DNA from: Mucilaginibacter sp. SMC90
GTDB lineage: Bacteria > Bacteroidota > Bacteroidia > Sphingobacteriales > Sphingobacteriaceae
Direction: 5' to 3'
Assembly: GCF_022811725.1 (NCBI RefSeq)
Contig: NZ_CP094527.1
Location: 4,526,001 to 4,590,000, forward strand
DNA: 64,000 nt
The position numbers and the translations under genes are program-made. Positions 9,192 through 18,305 of this stretch are shown one piece after another; within the stretch, counting starts at the first letter, position 1; the number at the start of each line of letters is the position of its first letter. Under the pieces are notes generated by a model that saw only the letters and a program-made list of their open reading frames with translations, made no database searches and was not told where the DNA came from.

Positions 9192-9712
9192 ACGCCCAAG
9201 CTAACTATGCGTAGAAGCCATTTAAATTTAATTGTTTTTAAATGAGGCGCATGTGATACGTCTCTACAAAAACTTTCCATTCGTTTTAAAACAGCTTTTC
9301 AGCAAATAAACTAACCTGCCTACGCAAATTAGGCTATAGCCAGATCATAAACTAATGAATATAAATTAAGCGGGATATCCGTTTGACGCATAAAATATAT
9401 GCGGGCGTCGGGAAGCTAATATTCGTTCCTCCCTGCACATTCGCCAACCCTGTAAATACTCTCCTATCTTCAGACACGATCCTGCGCTTTTAAGCTATAT
9501 TCTTTTTTGGGACTACCCTGCCCACCATTGCCAGAATCTACAATTCGTTTGTGTTATTATTTGTATTTAATCTAAATAAAAATAACTTTGCACAAAAAAG
9601 TTACAAAGACGATGCAAAAAAAATAGTCGCAAAAAAACCCGGTGCTCCGTCGCCAAACATTACACCGGGACAATTAACAGATCCTTCAACCCATTAACCT
9701 TTCAACAAACTT
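9192..9712. other. Leader/promoter region of the siderophore-receptor operon
   Basis: About 520 bases without a gene. The last 150 hold a promoter (9560-9590) and a leader hairpin in which CCCGGTG (9638-9644) pairs with CACCGGG (9663-9669). The rest is featureless apart from AT-rich tracts. Confidence 0.5.
9560..9590 (+). promoter_or_regulatory. Bacteroidota promoter of the TonB receptor operon, with AT-rich inverted repeat
   Basis: TTTG (9560-9563), 19 bases, then TAACTTTG (9583-9590) is a full match to the Bacteroidota -33/-7 promoter. The spacer contains the inverted repeat ATTTA-atc-TAAAT (9565-9577), where an iron-responsive repressor could bind. The repressor site is inference; the promoter match is seen. 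Confidence 0.6.
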
Positions 9713-12070
9713 ATGAATTCTTTACTATGGAGTAAAAGATTTACCACTTCATTCCTCTCTCTTTTTTTAGCAACCATTGCATTTGCCCAAACCGGAACCA
9801 TCAAAGGTATCATCAAAACAGCCGATGGGCAGCCAGCAGCTGCTATAACTGTAGGTTTATCAGGAACTACCAAAGGTGCAATAACCGACGAAAAAGGCTC
9901 ATATCAGATTACCAGGATTAAACCGGGAAACTACACGCTGAAACTTAGCGCAGTAGGGTTAGCAGGCCAGGAAAAAAACATCACAGTTGAAGCCGCCAAA
10001 ACGCTGATCATAGATTTTATGCTAAACCAGGACTCGCGCCAGTTAGCCGATGTAGTGGTAAGTTCAAACCGCCGTCTTAAATTTGGGGATAAACAGTCTG
10101 AATCAGTAGCCAGGATGCCATTAGCCAACCTGGAAAACTCGCAGGTTTACTCAGTTATCCCAAACGCCTTGATGCGCGAACAAAACATTGTTGATTATAA
10201 AACAGCACTCCGAAACGCTCCCGGAACCTCTACCATAGCGCAGGCCGGTAATGGGCGGGCTTATACCTTTATGCGCGGCTTTATTACCGGAAACTGGGTA
10301 CGCAACGGTGTTGCCGCCTACCAGTTTTCTGCTGTCGACCCGGCAAACATAGATCGTATAGAGGTGATCAAGGGCCCTTCAGGTACTTTATTCAGCAGCT
10401 CAGTTATCTCATACGGTGGTTTAATAAATCGTGTAACTAAGAAGCCTGTGGATACTGCATTTGCCGAAATTGCGTACACTGGCGGTAGTTTTGGCCTAAA
10501 CCGTATAACTACCGATGTAAATACACCTTTAAATAACAGCAAAAGCGTATTATTCCGCCTAAACGCAGCGTATGATCATAACGGTAGTTTCCAGGATGCC
10601 GGTTTTGAACGCAATATTTTTGTGGCACCAACACTTACCTATAAAGTAAATGATAAATTGAGCATCAACATTGAGGCCGAATTATATCGTCGCCATACCA
10701 GTACCGTTAACAATTATAACATTGCCGATCCGGAGTATTGGGCGGGCAAAAGTTTCAAAGATATTCCGGTAGATTATAACCGCAGCTACCAGGGTAATGA
10801 TATCGACACCAAACTGACCAACTATAATATTTTTCTGCAGGCAAATTACCAGATCAGTAATCAATGGAAGTCACAAACGCTGTTTACGCTAAACGGCGTT
10901 TATGCGCCCCGGCAAACATTTTTGGATAAATATATCATCGATGATACTAAAATGGCCCGTAGTGTATTTCTGCTGTCTGATAAATATCATCAAACAGAAG
11001 TGCAACAAAATTTTAACGGTGATGTGCAGATAGCCGGCATGCGCCATCGCCTGTTAGTTGGTTTTGATTACATTGCTTATCGTCAGGACCCATATTACTA
11101 TGCATCTGCTGATTATGATGTGATCAACTACCGTGATCCGGGCAATTTTTTTGTGAGCCGCAGCGACTTTGATAAAGCTATAGCCCCGCTTCCAACTTCG
11201 CCGGCAGATCAGAACAACTACAATACAGCTGCTTACGTAGCCGATGTGGTGAACCTTACCGACAGGTTGAACGTAATGGCATCACTACGGATCGATCATT
11301 ATAAAGACCACGGCTTTCATGATATCAAGGCAGATACTTACGACGGTGCTTTCAGCCAAACCAAAGCTTCACCGAAATTTGGTGCCGTGTACCAGGTTAT
11401 CAAAGGCCAGCTTTCGGCTTTTGCAAATTATCAAAACGGCTTTAGCTATACCAACGTTAAAGATCAAAGCGGCAAAGTGTTTAAACCAGAACAGGCATAT
11501 CAGGCCGAAGCCGGCTTAAAACTGGAAACGGCCAGCAACAAACTTTCGGCTACCTTAAGTTACTATGACATATTGGTAAAGGACAAAATACGTGCAAATC
11601 CAACTAATAATAACCTGTACATACAGGATGCTACGCAGGCCAGCCGGGGTTTGGAGGCCGAGCTGATAGCAAACCCGGTTAGCGGACTTAACCTGATATT
11701 TGGTTATGCCTACAATTTTAGCAAGTATACCAAAGCGGATAGCGCTATAACCGGAAAACGGCCTTATGGAACGCCTAAGCATCTTATTAACGGCTGGGCC
11801 AGCTATACTTTCAGGCAGGGAACTATCAAAGGGTTCGGGCTGGGTTTTGGAGGTAACTATTCCAGCAGTTCTTTTGCAAGTGATGATAATCTGATAACTG
11901 TTCCGTCATATTTGGTACTAAGTTCAACAGCGTTTTATGACCGTGGCAAATACCGCATTGGTTTTAAAGTAGACAACCTGACCAATGAACATTACTGGGG
12001 GCCATTCTTTCAGCCGCAAGCAACGCGTTCTTATTCTGTTAATCTTAGTTACCGCTTTTCTGCGCATTAA
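9713..12070 (+). CDS. TonB-dependent siderophore receptor with carboxypeptidase-like N-terminal domain
   Basis: A 785-residue outer membrane receptor. After a signal peptide (about 1-25, ending FAQ) come a carboxypeptidase regulatory-like sandwich (about 29-108), a TonB plug (about 125-240, with NIDRIEVIKGPSGTLFSSS and YGGLINRVTKKP, typical of FhuA/FpvA-type receptors), and a 22-strand-type barrel ending in YSVNLSYRFSAH with the expected aromatic-rich final strand. It imports ferric siderophores using TonB energy. The stop overlaps the start of the PepSY gene by one base, so the two are translationally coupled. There is no SusD partner, which separates it from the glycan receptors here. Confidence 0.92.
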   Translation: MNSLLWSKRFTTSFLSLFLATIAFAQTGTIKGIIKTADGQPAAAITVGLSGTTKGAITDEKGSYQITRIKPGNYTLKLSAVGLAGQEKNITVEAAKTLIIDFMLNQDSRQLADVVVSSNRRLKFGDKQSESVARMPLANLENSQVYSVIPNALMREQNIVDYKTALRNAPGTSTIAQAGNGRAYTFMRGFITGNWVRNGVAAYQFSAVDPANIDRIEVIKGPSGTLFSSSVISYGGLINRVTKKPVDTAFAEIAYTGGSFGLNRITTDVNTPLNNSKSVLFRLNAAYDHNGSFQDAGFERNIFVAPTLTYKVNDKLSINIEAELYRRHTSTVNNYNIADPEYWAGKSFKDIPVDYNRSYQGNDIDTKLTNYNIFLQANYQISNQWKSQTLFTLNGVYAPRQTFLDKYIIDDTKMARSVFLLSDKYHQTEVQQNFNGDVQIAGMRHRLLVGFDYIAYRQDPYYYASADYDVINYRDPGNFFVSRSDFDKAIAPLPTSPADQNNYNTAAYVADVVNLTDRLNVMASLRIDHYKDHGFHDIKADTYDGAFSQTKASPKFGAVYQVIKGQLSAFANYQNGFSYTNVKDQSGKVFKPEQAYQAEAGLKLETASNKLSATLSYYDILVKDKIRANPTNNNLYIQDATQASRGLEAELIANPVSGLNLIFGYAYNFSKYTKADSAITGKRPYGTPKHLINGWASYTFRQGTIKGFGLGFGGNYSSSSFASDDNLITVPSYLVLSSTAFYDRGKYRIGFKVDNLTNEHYWGPFFQPQATRSYSVNLSYRFSAH

Positions 12071-13224
12071 TGATCAAAAAAATTGCCTCATGGCTGCACC
12101 TCTGGCTCGGACTTGTGTCCGGGCTGGTGGTTTTTATCAGCCTGTTTGCCGCCGCTATTTTTGTATGGCAGGAGGAATGGACTAACGCCTGGCATCATGA
12201 TAAAATTTATGTACCCGCAGTTGGCAAAAAGGAAATCTCTATTGATAGTTTGCTGGTGCAAGCTCAACGTGCAGAGCCAAACAAGGATATCACCTATGTT
12301 ACCCGCCCACACGATCCTGAAAAGGCCATTGTATTTGATGTAGTTAAACCTAACCCTGATCCTGTATGGTATTACTACCATTCGGCATACCTGTTAAATG
12401 AGCAGATATATGTTGACCGCTATACCGGCAAAGTATTGGGCATAATTGATAACCGCAGCGAACTCATTTGGCAAATATATGCCCTGCATACCAGCTTATT
12501 GCTTAAATATGAAATCGGTCACTATATTGTTGGTGCCGCTACCATGATCATTTTTATCATGACCGTAACTGGAATTATATTATGGTGGCCAAAAAATAAA
12601 GCCGCGTTGAAACAGCGGCTTTGGTTTAGGTGGAAGAGCACAACACGCTGGCGCCGAAAAAATTATGACCTCCACAATATTGGTGGGATGTACACATGGA
12701 TTTTCATCTTGTTTTTTGCCGCCACCGGATTAGTGTGGACGTTTGACTGGTGGGAAAAAGGGATTTACAGGTTATTAGGAGAAACGCCTGAAAAAATGTT
12801 TGCTGAGCCAAAAGTTAAGGAGGAAACTGTTCATGCTTATACTTATGAAAGCTTATTAAAAACAGCAACAGATCGCGTACCTGGATGGATAAGCGCAGGC
12901 TTGACACTACGGGAAGCAAAAACCGACAGTGCGCAATCACTTTTTTGTGTGGTTAGATATAATACTCATTCTGCATGGGATGAATGGGACGAACATCTCT
13001 ACAATTCAAAAAGCGGCAGGCGCTATTATTCAATGACGCAATCCCAAAAACTGGTTGGAGAAAAGTGGCGTACAAGTAATTACGCCATGCATACCGGCAG
13101 TATCTATGGAATACCCACCAAGATTTTAGCTACTCTGGTTGCACTGTTTTGCGCGTTTTTGCCAGTTTCGGGCTTCCTGATTTGGTGGGGCCGCAAACGT
13201 AAAGCGAGGAAACCTGCTTATTGA
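12070..13224 (+). CDS. PepSY-associated TM helix protein (iron-uptake-linked, possible reductase)
   Basis: A 384-residue inner membrane protein with four predicted helices: about 10-32, 150-172 (AATMIIFIMTVTGIILWW), 205-228 (YTWIFILFFAATGLVWTF) and 345-370. Conserved histidines lie near or within the helices (ALHTSLLLKYEIGHYI, YDLHNIGG, NYAMHTGSIYG), with a large periplasmic PepSY-type region between the first two helices. Such proteins are regularly paired with siderophore receptors and several are reported to reduce iron at the inner membrane; that role is inferred here. It starts at the shared base of the receptor's stop codon (TAATG). Confidence 0.9.
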   Translation: MIKKIASWLHLWLGLVSGLVVFISLFAAAIFVWQEEWTNAWHHDKIYVPAVGKKEISIDSLLVQAQRAEPNKDITYVTRPHDPEKAIVFDVVKPNPDPVWYYYHSAYLLNEQIYVDRYTGKVLGIIDNRSELIWQIYALHTSLLLKYEIGHYIVGAATMIIFIMTVTGIILWWPKNKAALKQRLWFRWKSTTRWRRKNYDLHNIGGMYTWIFILFFAATGLVWTFDWWEKGIYRLLGETPEKMFAEPKVKEETVHAYTYESLLKTATDRVPGWISAGLTLREAKTDSAQSLFCVVRYNTHSAWDEWDEHLYNSKSGRRYYSMTQSQKLVGEKWRTSNYAMHTGSIYGIPTKILATLVALFCAFLPVSGFLIWWGRKRKARKPAY

Positions 13225-13287
13225 ATATAATTCCCCTGCAATTAGCAAACCAAAACGGATTGAATTTCAGCCACGTAACATACAAAC

Positions 13288-13319
13288 AGTAAGTGATTGG
13301 CAATTGCCAATCACTTACT
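13288..13319. repeat. Perfect 32-bp palindrome between convergent genes
   Basis: AGTAAGTGATTGGCAA (13288-13303) is followed directly by its exact reverse complement (13304-13319) with no spacer. It lies between the ends of the PepSY gene (13224) and the SusD gene (13350). Neither strand has a T-tract after it, so it is not a textbook intrinsic terminator, though it could act as a bidirectional one. Confidence 0.7.
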
Positions 13320-13349
13320 AATAAATATGAATATGTTATTGCTATAAAT

Positions 13350-14957
13350 TTAGTAACCGGTATTTTGCTTAAGTTTTGGATTGGAATTAAGCGCCGGTTG
13401 CGGCAATGGGAAAACCAACCGGTAATCACCATTGGGTTTATGGGATAGCCAGCTTTTTGTAGTGAACACGCCAAACCGGATATCATCCCTTCGGCGGTGT
13501 GCTTCCCAAACAAATTCATAACCCAACTGATCAAGCATGCCGCCATATTTCACTGCGGCCTGATTACCCGGATCGGTAACTAAATAGTTTTGAACGTAAC
13601 CATACTTATACCGGCTGTTACCTTCCAACTGCGCAGCGGTAACTGTTGCCTTACTTGCATCTGTAAAATCCCTCGCCCTTACCTGGGTTACAATTTGAGC
13701 AGCTTCAGCGCTGCCTCCTGTGCGTACCAGGCATTCTGCTTTCATCATAAGTACCTGTGCGTACCTAAAAAATGGAAAATCGTTACTCAGATCACTCAGG
13801 GCCCCGTTTTTCACTTCAAATTTATTCATACGGTACCCCTCTGTTTCGCTGGTGAATAAACCATCAGGAAGTTTATTTACAAAGTTTAACTGCTGTCCGT
13901 TTTTATCGTATGATCCCAGTATTGGGGTAACGCCGTCGGCTTTAAACTGAGGCCCCATAAGCCAGCTGTCGGCCAAACGCTTATCTCCGGCATCATAAGT
14001 ATCTATAAACTGTGGCACGCCCTGTATTGATCCCGAGCCCCAGGGTGTAGCCTGCATGTTCACCTTATCTTTTAATGCGCCATGCCATGAAAACATCTCC
14101 ACAAAAAAGCCCTTGCCCTGGTTTTCATCAAACGGAACCGAAAAAATGATCTCCGGCGAAGCTTCATTATCCGTTTTAAAGATATTTTTATAAGTTCCCT
14201 CCAAGGAGTATTTGCCAGAAGCAATTACATCATTACATTGAGTTATACATTCCTGCCATTTAGCTGTACCTGTATAAACCTCGGCATTAAGGTAAATATT
14301 GGCCAATAATGTTTTGGCACCCCATTTATTGAACCTGCCGTACATGAGCTTGTTATTGTCTTCGCTCAGGTTAGGGATGGCATCATTAAGGTCCTTAACC
14401 AGGAACTCATATATCTGCTGGCGTGTGGCAGTTTCGGGCAACTCGGTGCTGGTTGTGATAATTAGCGGGGCGTTACCAAAATTATCACAGATAAGCCAGT
14501 AGTAAAAAGCCCGCACGGCTTTCATTTCGGCAACAAGCGACTCTTTAGTTGTTCCTGCCGATACCGGAATAGTGCCTTTTTCTAATTGATCTATAATACG
14601 GTTGGCATTGATAACGCCCGAGTACAGCGTTTGCCACATATTAATCATCTGCGGATTTTCGGAGTTCCATGTATGCAGGTGAACGCGCTTGTAAATACCG
14701 GCATCGTCCCATCCTGATGGGTTGGCGGGCATTACCAATTCATCCGAACTGGTTTCCTGAAGGGCATAATACGTAGTATGTGAAAACAATCCCCTCAGAT
14801 TGGCATAAGTGATAGCCATGGCCGAGTAGGCATCAGTATATTTATAGGTTTGTGCCGATAGATCTGAAAATGTTTTTTCGTTCAGATCATTTTTACAGCC
14901 CTGAAATATAGCCATGACTATTGCCGAAAGCAACAAGGTATATTTTAGCTTTTTCAT
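13350..14957 (-). CDS. SusD/RagB-family nutrient-binding outer membrane lipoprotein
   Basis: A 535-residue lipoprotein with a signal sequence ending in the lipobox cysteine at about residue 21 (AIFQGCKND). SusD features include the N-terminal helical pairs (YSAMAITYANLRGLF), the RAFYYWLICDNFGNAPLI segment typical of the family, and a C-terminal FVWEAHRRRDDIRFG signature followed by LVFPLPQPALNSNPKLKQN. SusD sits as a lid on its SusC partner and captures glycan at the surface. It is the last gene of the GH127-SusC-SusD unit, 11 bases downstream of SusC on the same strand. Confidence 0.95.
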   Translation of the reverse strand: MKKLKYTLLLSAIVMAIFQGCKNDLNEKTFSDLSAQTYKYTDAYSAMAITYANLRGLFSHTTYYALQETSSDELVMPANPSGWDDAGIYKRVHLHTWNSENPQMINMWQTLYSGVINANRIIDQLEKGTIPVSAGTTKESLVAEMKAVRAFYYWLICDNFGNAPLIITTSTELPETATRQQIYEFLVKDLNDAIPNLSEDNNKLMYGRFNKWGAKTLLANIYLNAEVYTGTAKWQECITQCNDVIASGKYSLEGTYKNIFKTDNEASPEIIFSVPFDENQGKGFFVEMFSWHGALKDKVNMQATPWGSGSIQGVPQFIDTYDAGDKRLADSWLMGPQFKADGVTPILGSYDKNGQQLNFVNKLPDGLFTSETEGYRMNKFEVKNGALSDLSNDFPFFRYAQVLMMKAECLVRTGGSAEAAQIVTQVRARDFTDASKATVTAAQLEGNSRYKYGYVQNYLVTDPGNQAAVKYGGMLDQLGYEFVWEAHRRRDDIRFGVFTTKSWLSHKPNGDYRLVFPLPQPALNSNPKLKQNTGY

Positions 14958-14968
14958 GTTTAATAAAA

Positions 14969-17900
14969 TTAAAATGTTAAGAATGCACCAAGTGTGTAAG
15001 TTGAAGTTGCCGGATAGCGGTTTCTATCGTCAACACCGGGGGCCAAACCAAGAATCGACACCTCGGGATCTATGCCCTTGTAACCTGTAAAGGTTTTAAG
15101 GTTTGAACCGGAAGCATAAAGCCGTACGCTTTTTATGTATTTAGTTTTGAGGCGCAGGTTATAGCCCAATGTAACGTTATCGATCTTCCAGTAATCACCG
15201 TTTTCGATATAATAACTTACATAACTTACCGACTGGTCATCGGCCAGCGGACGCTTGCCATAAACATTATCATAGGCGGTTTTTAAAAGGTTACCCCTCG
15301 TCATCATAACAGGCGCATCGTACCATATCCTCGGCGTGTTCAGGATCTGGAAGCCAAACGCACCGCGCATGGTAATATTAAGGTCAAAGCCCTTATATGA
15401 AAAGCTGTTGTTGAACGATACATAATGCTTAGGCAAACCGTTGCCGATAACCTGCTTGTCATCAGCCTGGGCATCATTGATAGGCTTTGGTTTACCATCT
15501 TTACCTAAAACTATCCAATGGCCGTCTTTATCAATGTCCACACTTTTAAAGCCCCAGAAATTGCCTACCGGCTGCCCTATTTGTACCCTGCTTGTTGGCG
15601 TTTGGATAGGCTCGGCCAGGAAGCCTGCGTCAAAATAGCCGCTGGCCAGCTGGAAGTTTTTATCAGAAAGGGAAAGTATCTTGTTTTTATTGGTTGAATA
15701 ATTAACTTGTGTGTTCCATATAAAATTCTGGCCCTGTATTGCTGCAAAATTCAATCCAACCTCTATACCTTTATTTTGCATGGAAGCTGCGTTGGCAGTT
15801 ACAGTACTGTAAAGGTAAGGCGGTGTAGCTACCGGATAATTAAAAAGCAGATCGCTGGTGGTACGTTTATAATAATCAACCGTTGCGGTTAACCTGTTAT
15901 TAATTACGCCAATATCGGCACCAATGTTGAGCTCTTTCTTTCTTTCCCAGCGAAGATCGGGGTTGGCATTACTTGACGGGTTAATAGCCTGGATCCACTG
16001 GCCGTTAATGTAAGCATTGGTGTTGAAGTCAATCCTATCCAACGAAATATATGGAGTTGAGGGCTCGGTACCGGTTATACCATAACCCGCACGAAACTTT
16101 AACGAACTGATGGTTTTATTATCCTTCAGGAAGTTCTCTTTTTTCACATTCCAGCCCGCAGAAACTGCCGGGAAATTTCCCCATTTGTGGTTTACTCCAA
16201 ATTTGGAAGAACCTTCCCGCCTCATACTTGCTGCCAGCAGATATTTGTCCTGGAAACTGTAATTTAAGCGAACAAAATAACCTATGAGTTTATTTTGGCT
16301 TCGATATGAATTTTCGACTGCCTGCCCCCTGCTTAATGCCCGGCCCGACTGCAGGCTGTTGTACGAATAATCATTTGTCGGGAAATCATAGTTCTGCGCA
16401 TAAAAGCTTTGAAAATCATTCTGCCTCCAGCTATAACCAGCCAGCGCCGTTATCTGGTGCATGCCAAAGCTATGTTTGTAATTGGCGGTGAGCTCAACCA
16501 GGTCTTCTACAGATCGTTGTGAACCACGCGCTGCATAACCGTTTTTGCCATCGTGTAAGGCCGAATAATTCTGTTTGGTTTCTGAGTAGCCAGAAAAATT
16601 ATTCAGCAGGTCGCGTGAACCCAGCAATTTGATGTCCAGATCATTAATTGGCGTAAAGGTAACGGTACCCGATGTTCTGAGATCGGTATTTTGCTGCATA
16701 CCGTCTGAATTGTAAAGCAATGACACCGGATTGGCATAATCTGTTTTTTCAACATGTTCAGTATAAGTTCCGTCGGGATTTTTTACCGGTTGAGTTGGGT
16801 TCAGATAGATAGCATTACGATACACATCACCACGGAAGTCTCCACCATCAAACCCGAAAAAGGTTTGCTCATAGCCATTGATATTGGCATTCAACTTTAA
16901 CTTGCCATCAAACATGGAGTGGTTAACTTCTAAGCGGGGATATAAGATTTTATTATCCGAGCGCTGCATAATGCCCTGCAAACTGCGGTAGTTGAGGTTC
17001 ACCACATAACTTGTACGATCTGTTGAGTTGCGCAGATCAATGTTATAAACCTGAGACAATGGGTTTCTCAAAACCTGCGATAGCCAATCGGTACTGGCCC
17101 CGTAATCGGTAGCGCCTGGTTTACCTTCTTTAACATATTGACGATATTCGTCAGCAGTCATGAAATCTAAGCGCTTGGTAATACGCTGAGTACTGAAATA
17201 GGTATTTAACTCAAGCGAAGGTGCAGATAGCCCTTTGGCTTTACGTGTGGTGATAAGGATTACACCATTAGTACCGCGTGTGCCATAAATAGCCGCTGCC
17301 GAGCCGTCCTTAAGCACATCTATAGATTCGATATCTTCTGGTGCTACCGAGGTAAGTGTTCCCGGAATACCATCAATAATAACAAGCGGTGTAGTACTGG
17401 CATTAAGTGTTGCGATGCCCCTCAGGTTAACCTGGGCTGTAGCGGTGGGGTTACCATCAGTAGTAACTACCGATAAACCAGCTACTTTACCCCTGATCAA
17501 CTGTGCTGCATCGTTATTAGCGCCTTTCACAAAATTTTCTGATTTTACGCTGGCAACGGCGCTGGTTATCTCGCCTTTACGTTGAGTTCCGTAACCTATT
17601 ACTACTACCTCATTCAAGCCCTTTGATTCGTCCTGCAGGGTAATGTTTATAGTTGTTTTTCCGTCTGCCAGCGTTACTTCCTGCGTTGTAAAGCCGATAT
17701 AGCTAAACACCAGTTTGCCCGTGTTTTGCTGAAGATTAAGCCTGAATGAACCGTTTGAGTTAGTAGTGGTTCCTGTAGATGTACCTTTCAGCGCTACGTT
17801 TACCCCAGACAAAGGATTACCCTTGCTATCTGTTACCCGGCCGGTAATGACAACCGGAGGTTTATTTGCTGTGGTAACATTTTTTAATAGTGATTTTGCA

Positions 17901-18019
17901 GCAGCCGCTATTGGCAGGCAAGAGGTTAAAATGGCAGGCACAAGCAGCACCGCTATGGCATGCGACAGCCCTGGAAACCGGATGGGGTATCCTGTTCCCT
18001 TGTTAAAGAATATTTTCAT
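14969..18019 (-). CDS. SusC/RagA-family TonB-linked outer membrane glycan transporter
   Basis: A 1016-residue receptor with an N-terminal signal region, a carboxypeptidase-like domain (about 55-130, VTDSKGNPLSGVNVALKGTS), the SusC box NEVVVIGYGTQRKGEITSA, a plug with LVIIDGIPGTLTSVAPEDIESIDVLKD, and a long beta-barrel ending TSTYTLGAFLTF. Unlike the receptor at the window start it has no STN domain, so it should not signal to a FecR. It imports oligosaccharides made by surface enzymes. The GH127 gene upstream on the same strand suggests arabinofuranose-containing ligands. Confidence 0.95.
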   Translation of the reverse strand: MKIFFNKGTGYPIRFPGLSHAIAVLLVPAILTSCLPIAAAAKSLLKNVTTANKPPVVITGRVTDSKGNPLSGVNVALKGTSTGTTTNSNGSFRLNLQQNTGKLVFSYIGFTTQEVTLADGKTTINITLQDESKGLNEVVVIGYGTQRKGEITSAVASVKSENFVKGANNDAAQLIRGKVAGLSVVTTDGNPTATAQVNLRGIATLNASTTPLVIIDGIPGTLTSVAPEDIESIDVLKDGSAAAIYGTRGTNGVILITTRKAKGLSAPSLELNTYFSTQRITKRLDFMTADEYRQYVKEGKPGATDYGASTDWLSQVLRNPLSQVYNIDLRNSTDRTSYVVNLNYRSLQGIMQRSDNKILYPRLEVNHSMFDGKLKLNANINGYEQTFFGFDGGDFRGDVYRNAIYLNPTQPVKNPDGTYTEHVEKTDYANPVSLLYNSDGMQQNTDLRTSGTVTFTPINDLDIKLLGSRDLLNNFSGYSETKQNYSALHDGKNGYAARGSQRSVEDLVELTANYKHSFGMHQITALAGYSWRQNDFQSFYAQNYDFPTNDYSYNSLQSGRALSRGQAVENSYRSQNKLIGYFVRLNYSFQDKYLLAASMRREGSSKFGVNHKWGNFPAVSAGWNVKKENFLKDNKTISSLKFRAGYGITGTEPSTPYISLDRIDFNTNAYINGQWIQAINPSSNANPDLRWERKKELNIGADIGVINNRLTATVDYYKRTTSDLLFNYPVATPPYLYSTVTANAASMQNKGIEVGLNFAAIQGQNFIWNTQVNYSTNKNKILSLSDKNFQLASGYFDAGFLAEPIQTPTSRVQIGQPVGNFWGFKSVDIDKDGHWIVLGKDGKPKPINDAQADDKQVIGNGLPKHYVSFNNSFSYKGFDLNITMRGAFGFQILNTPRIWYDAPVMMTRGNLLKTAYDNVYGKRPLADDQSVSYVSYYIENGDYWKIDNVTLGYNLRLKTKYIKSVRLYASGSNLKTFTGYKGIDPEVSILGLAPGVDDRNRYPATSTYTLGAFLTF

Positions 18020-18091
18020 AATTTTGAAATTCCTGGTTTTATTGGTTGTTTGATTTTTGAATGATCATGAAAACTGCACAACTGACGTGTT

Positions 18092-18112
18092 GGGGCTGTC
18101 GCGAGCAACCCC
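18092..18112. other. Hairpin in the SusC leader
   Basis: GGGG-c-TG and CA-a-CCCC flank a seven-base loop, about 75 bases upstream of the SusC start. There is no T-tract, so it is more likely a leader or mRNA-processing element than a terminator. A second small stem, CGATGC-TTTT-GCATCG (about 18235-18250), lies between GH127 and SusC. Confidence 0.35.
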
Positions 18113-18305
18113 GGCATATCAGTTCATCTGGTAAATTTTACTGCATAATATTGGCCTCCTTCCTCGGAAAAAACATCCGACTATATAGTTATTTGTGGTA
18201 TTGGTAAAAAAATATGGGCAAAAAGATCCCGGCCGATGCTTTTGCATCGATTAAAAATACCCGGCAGCCTGTTTTTAAGGTTACCAGGTGCTTACCATCT
18301 TATAT

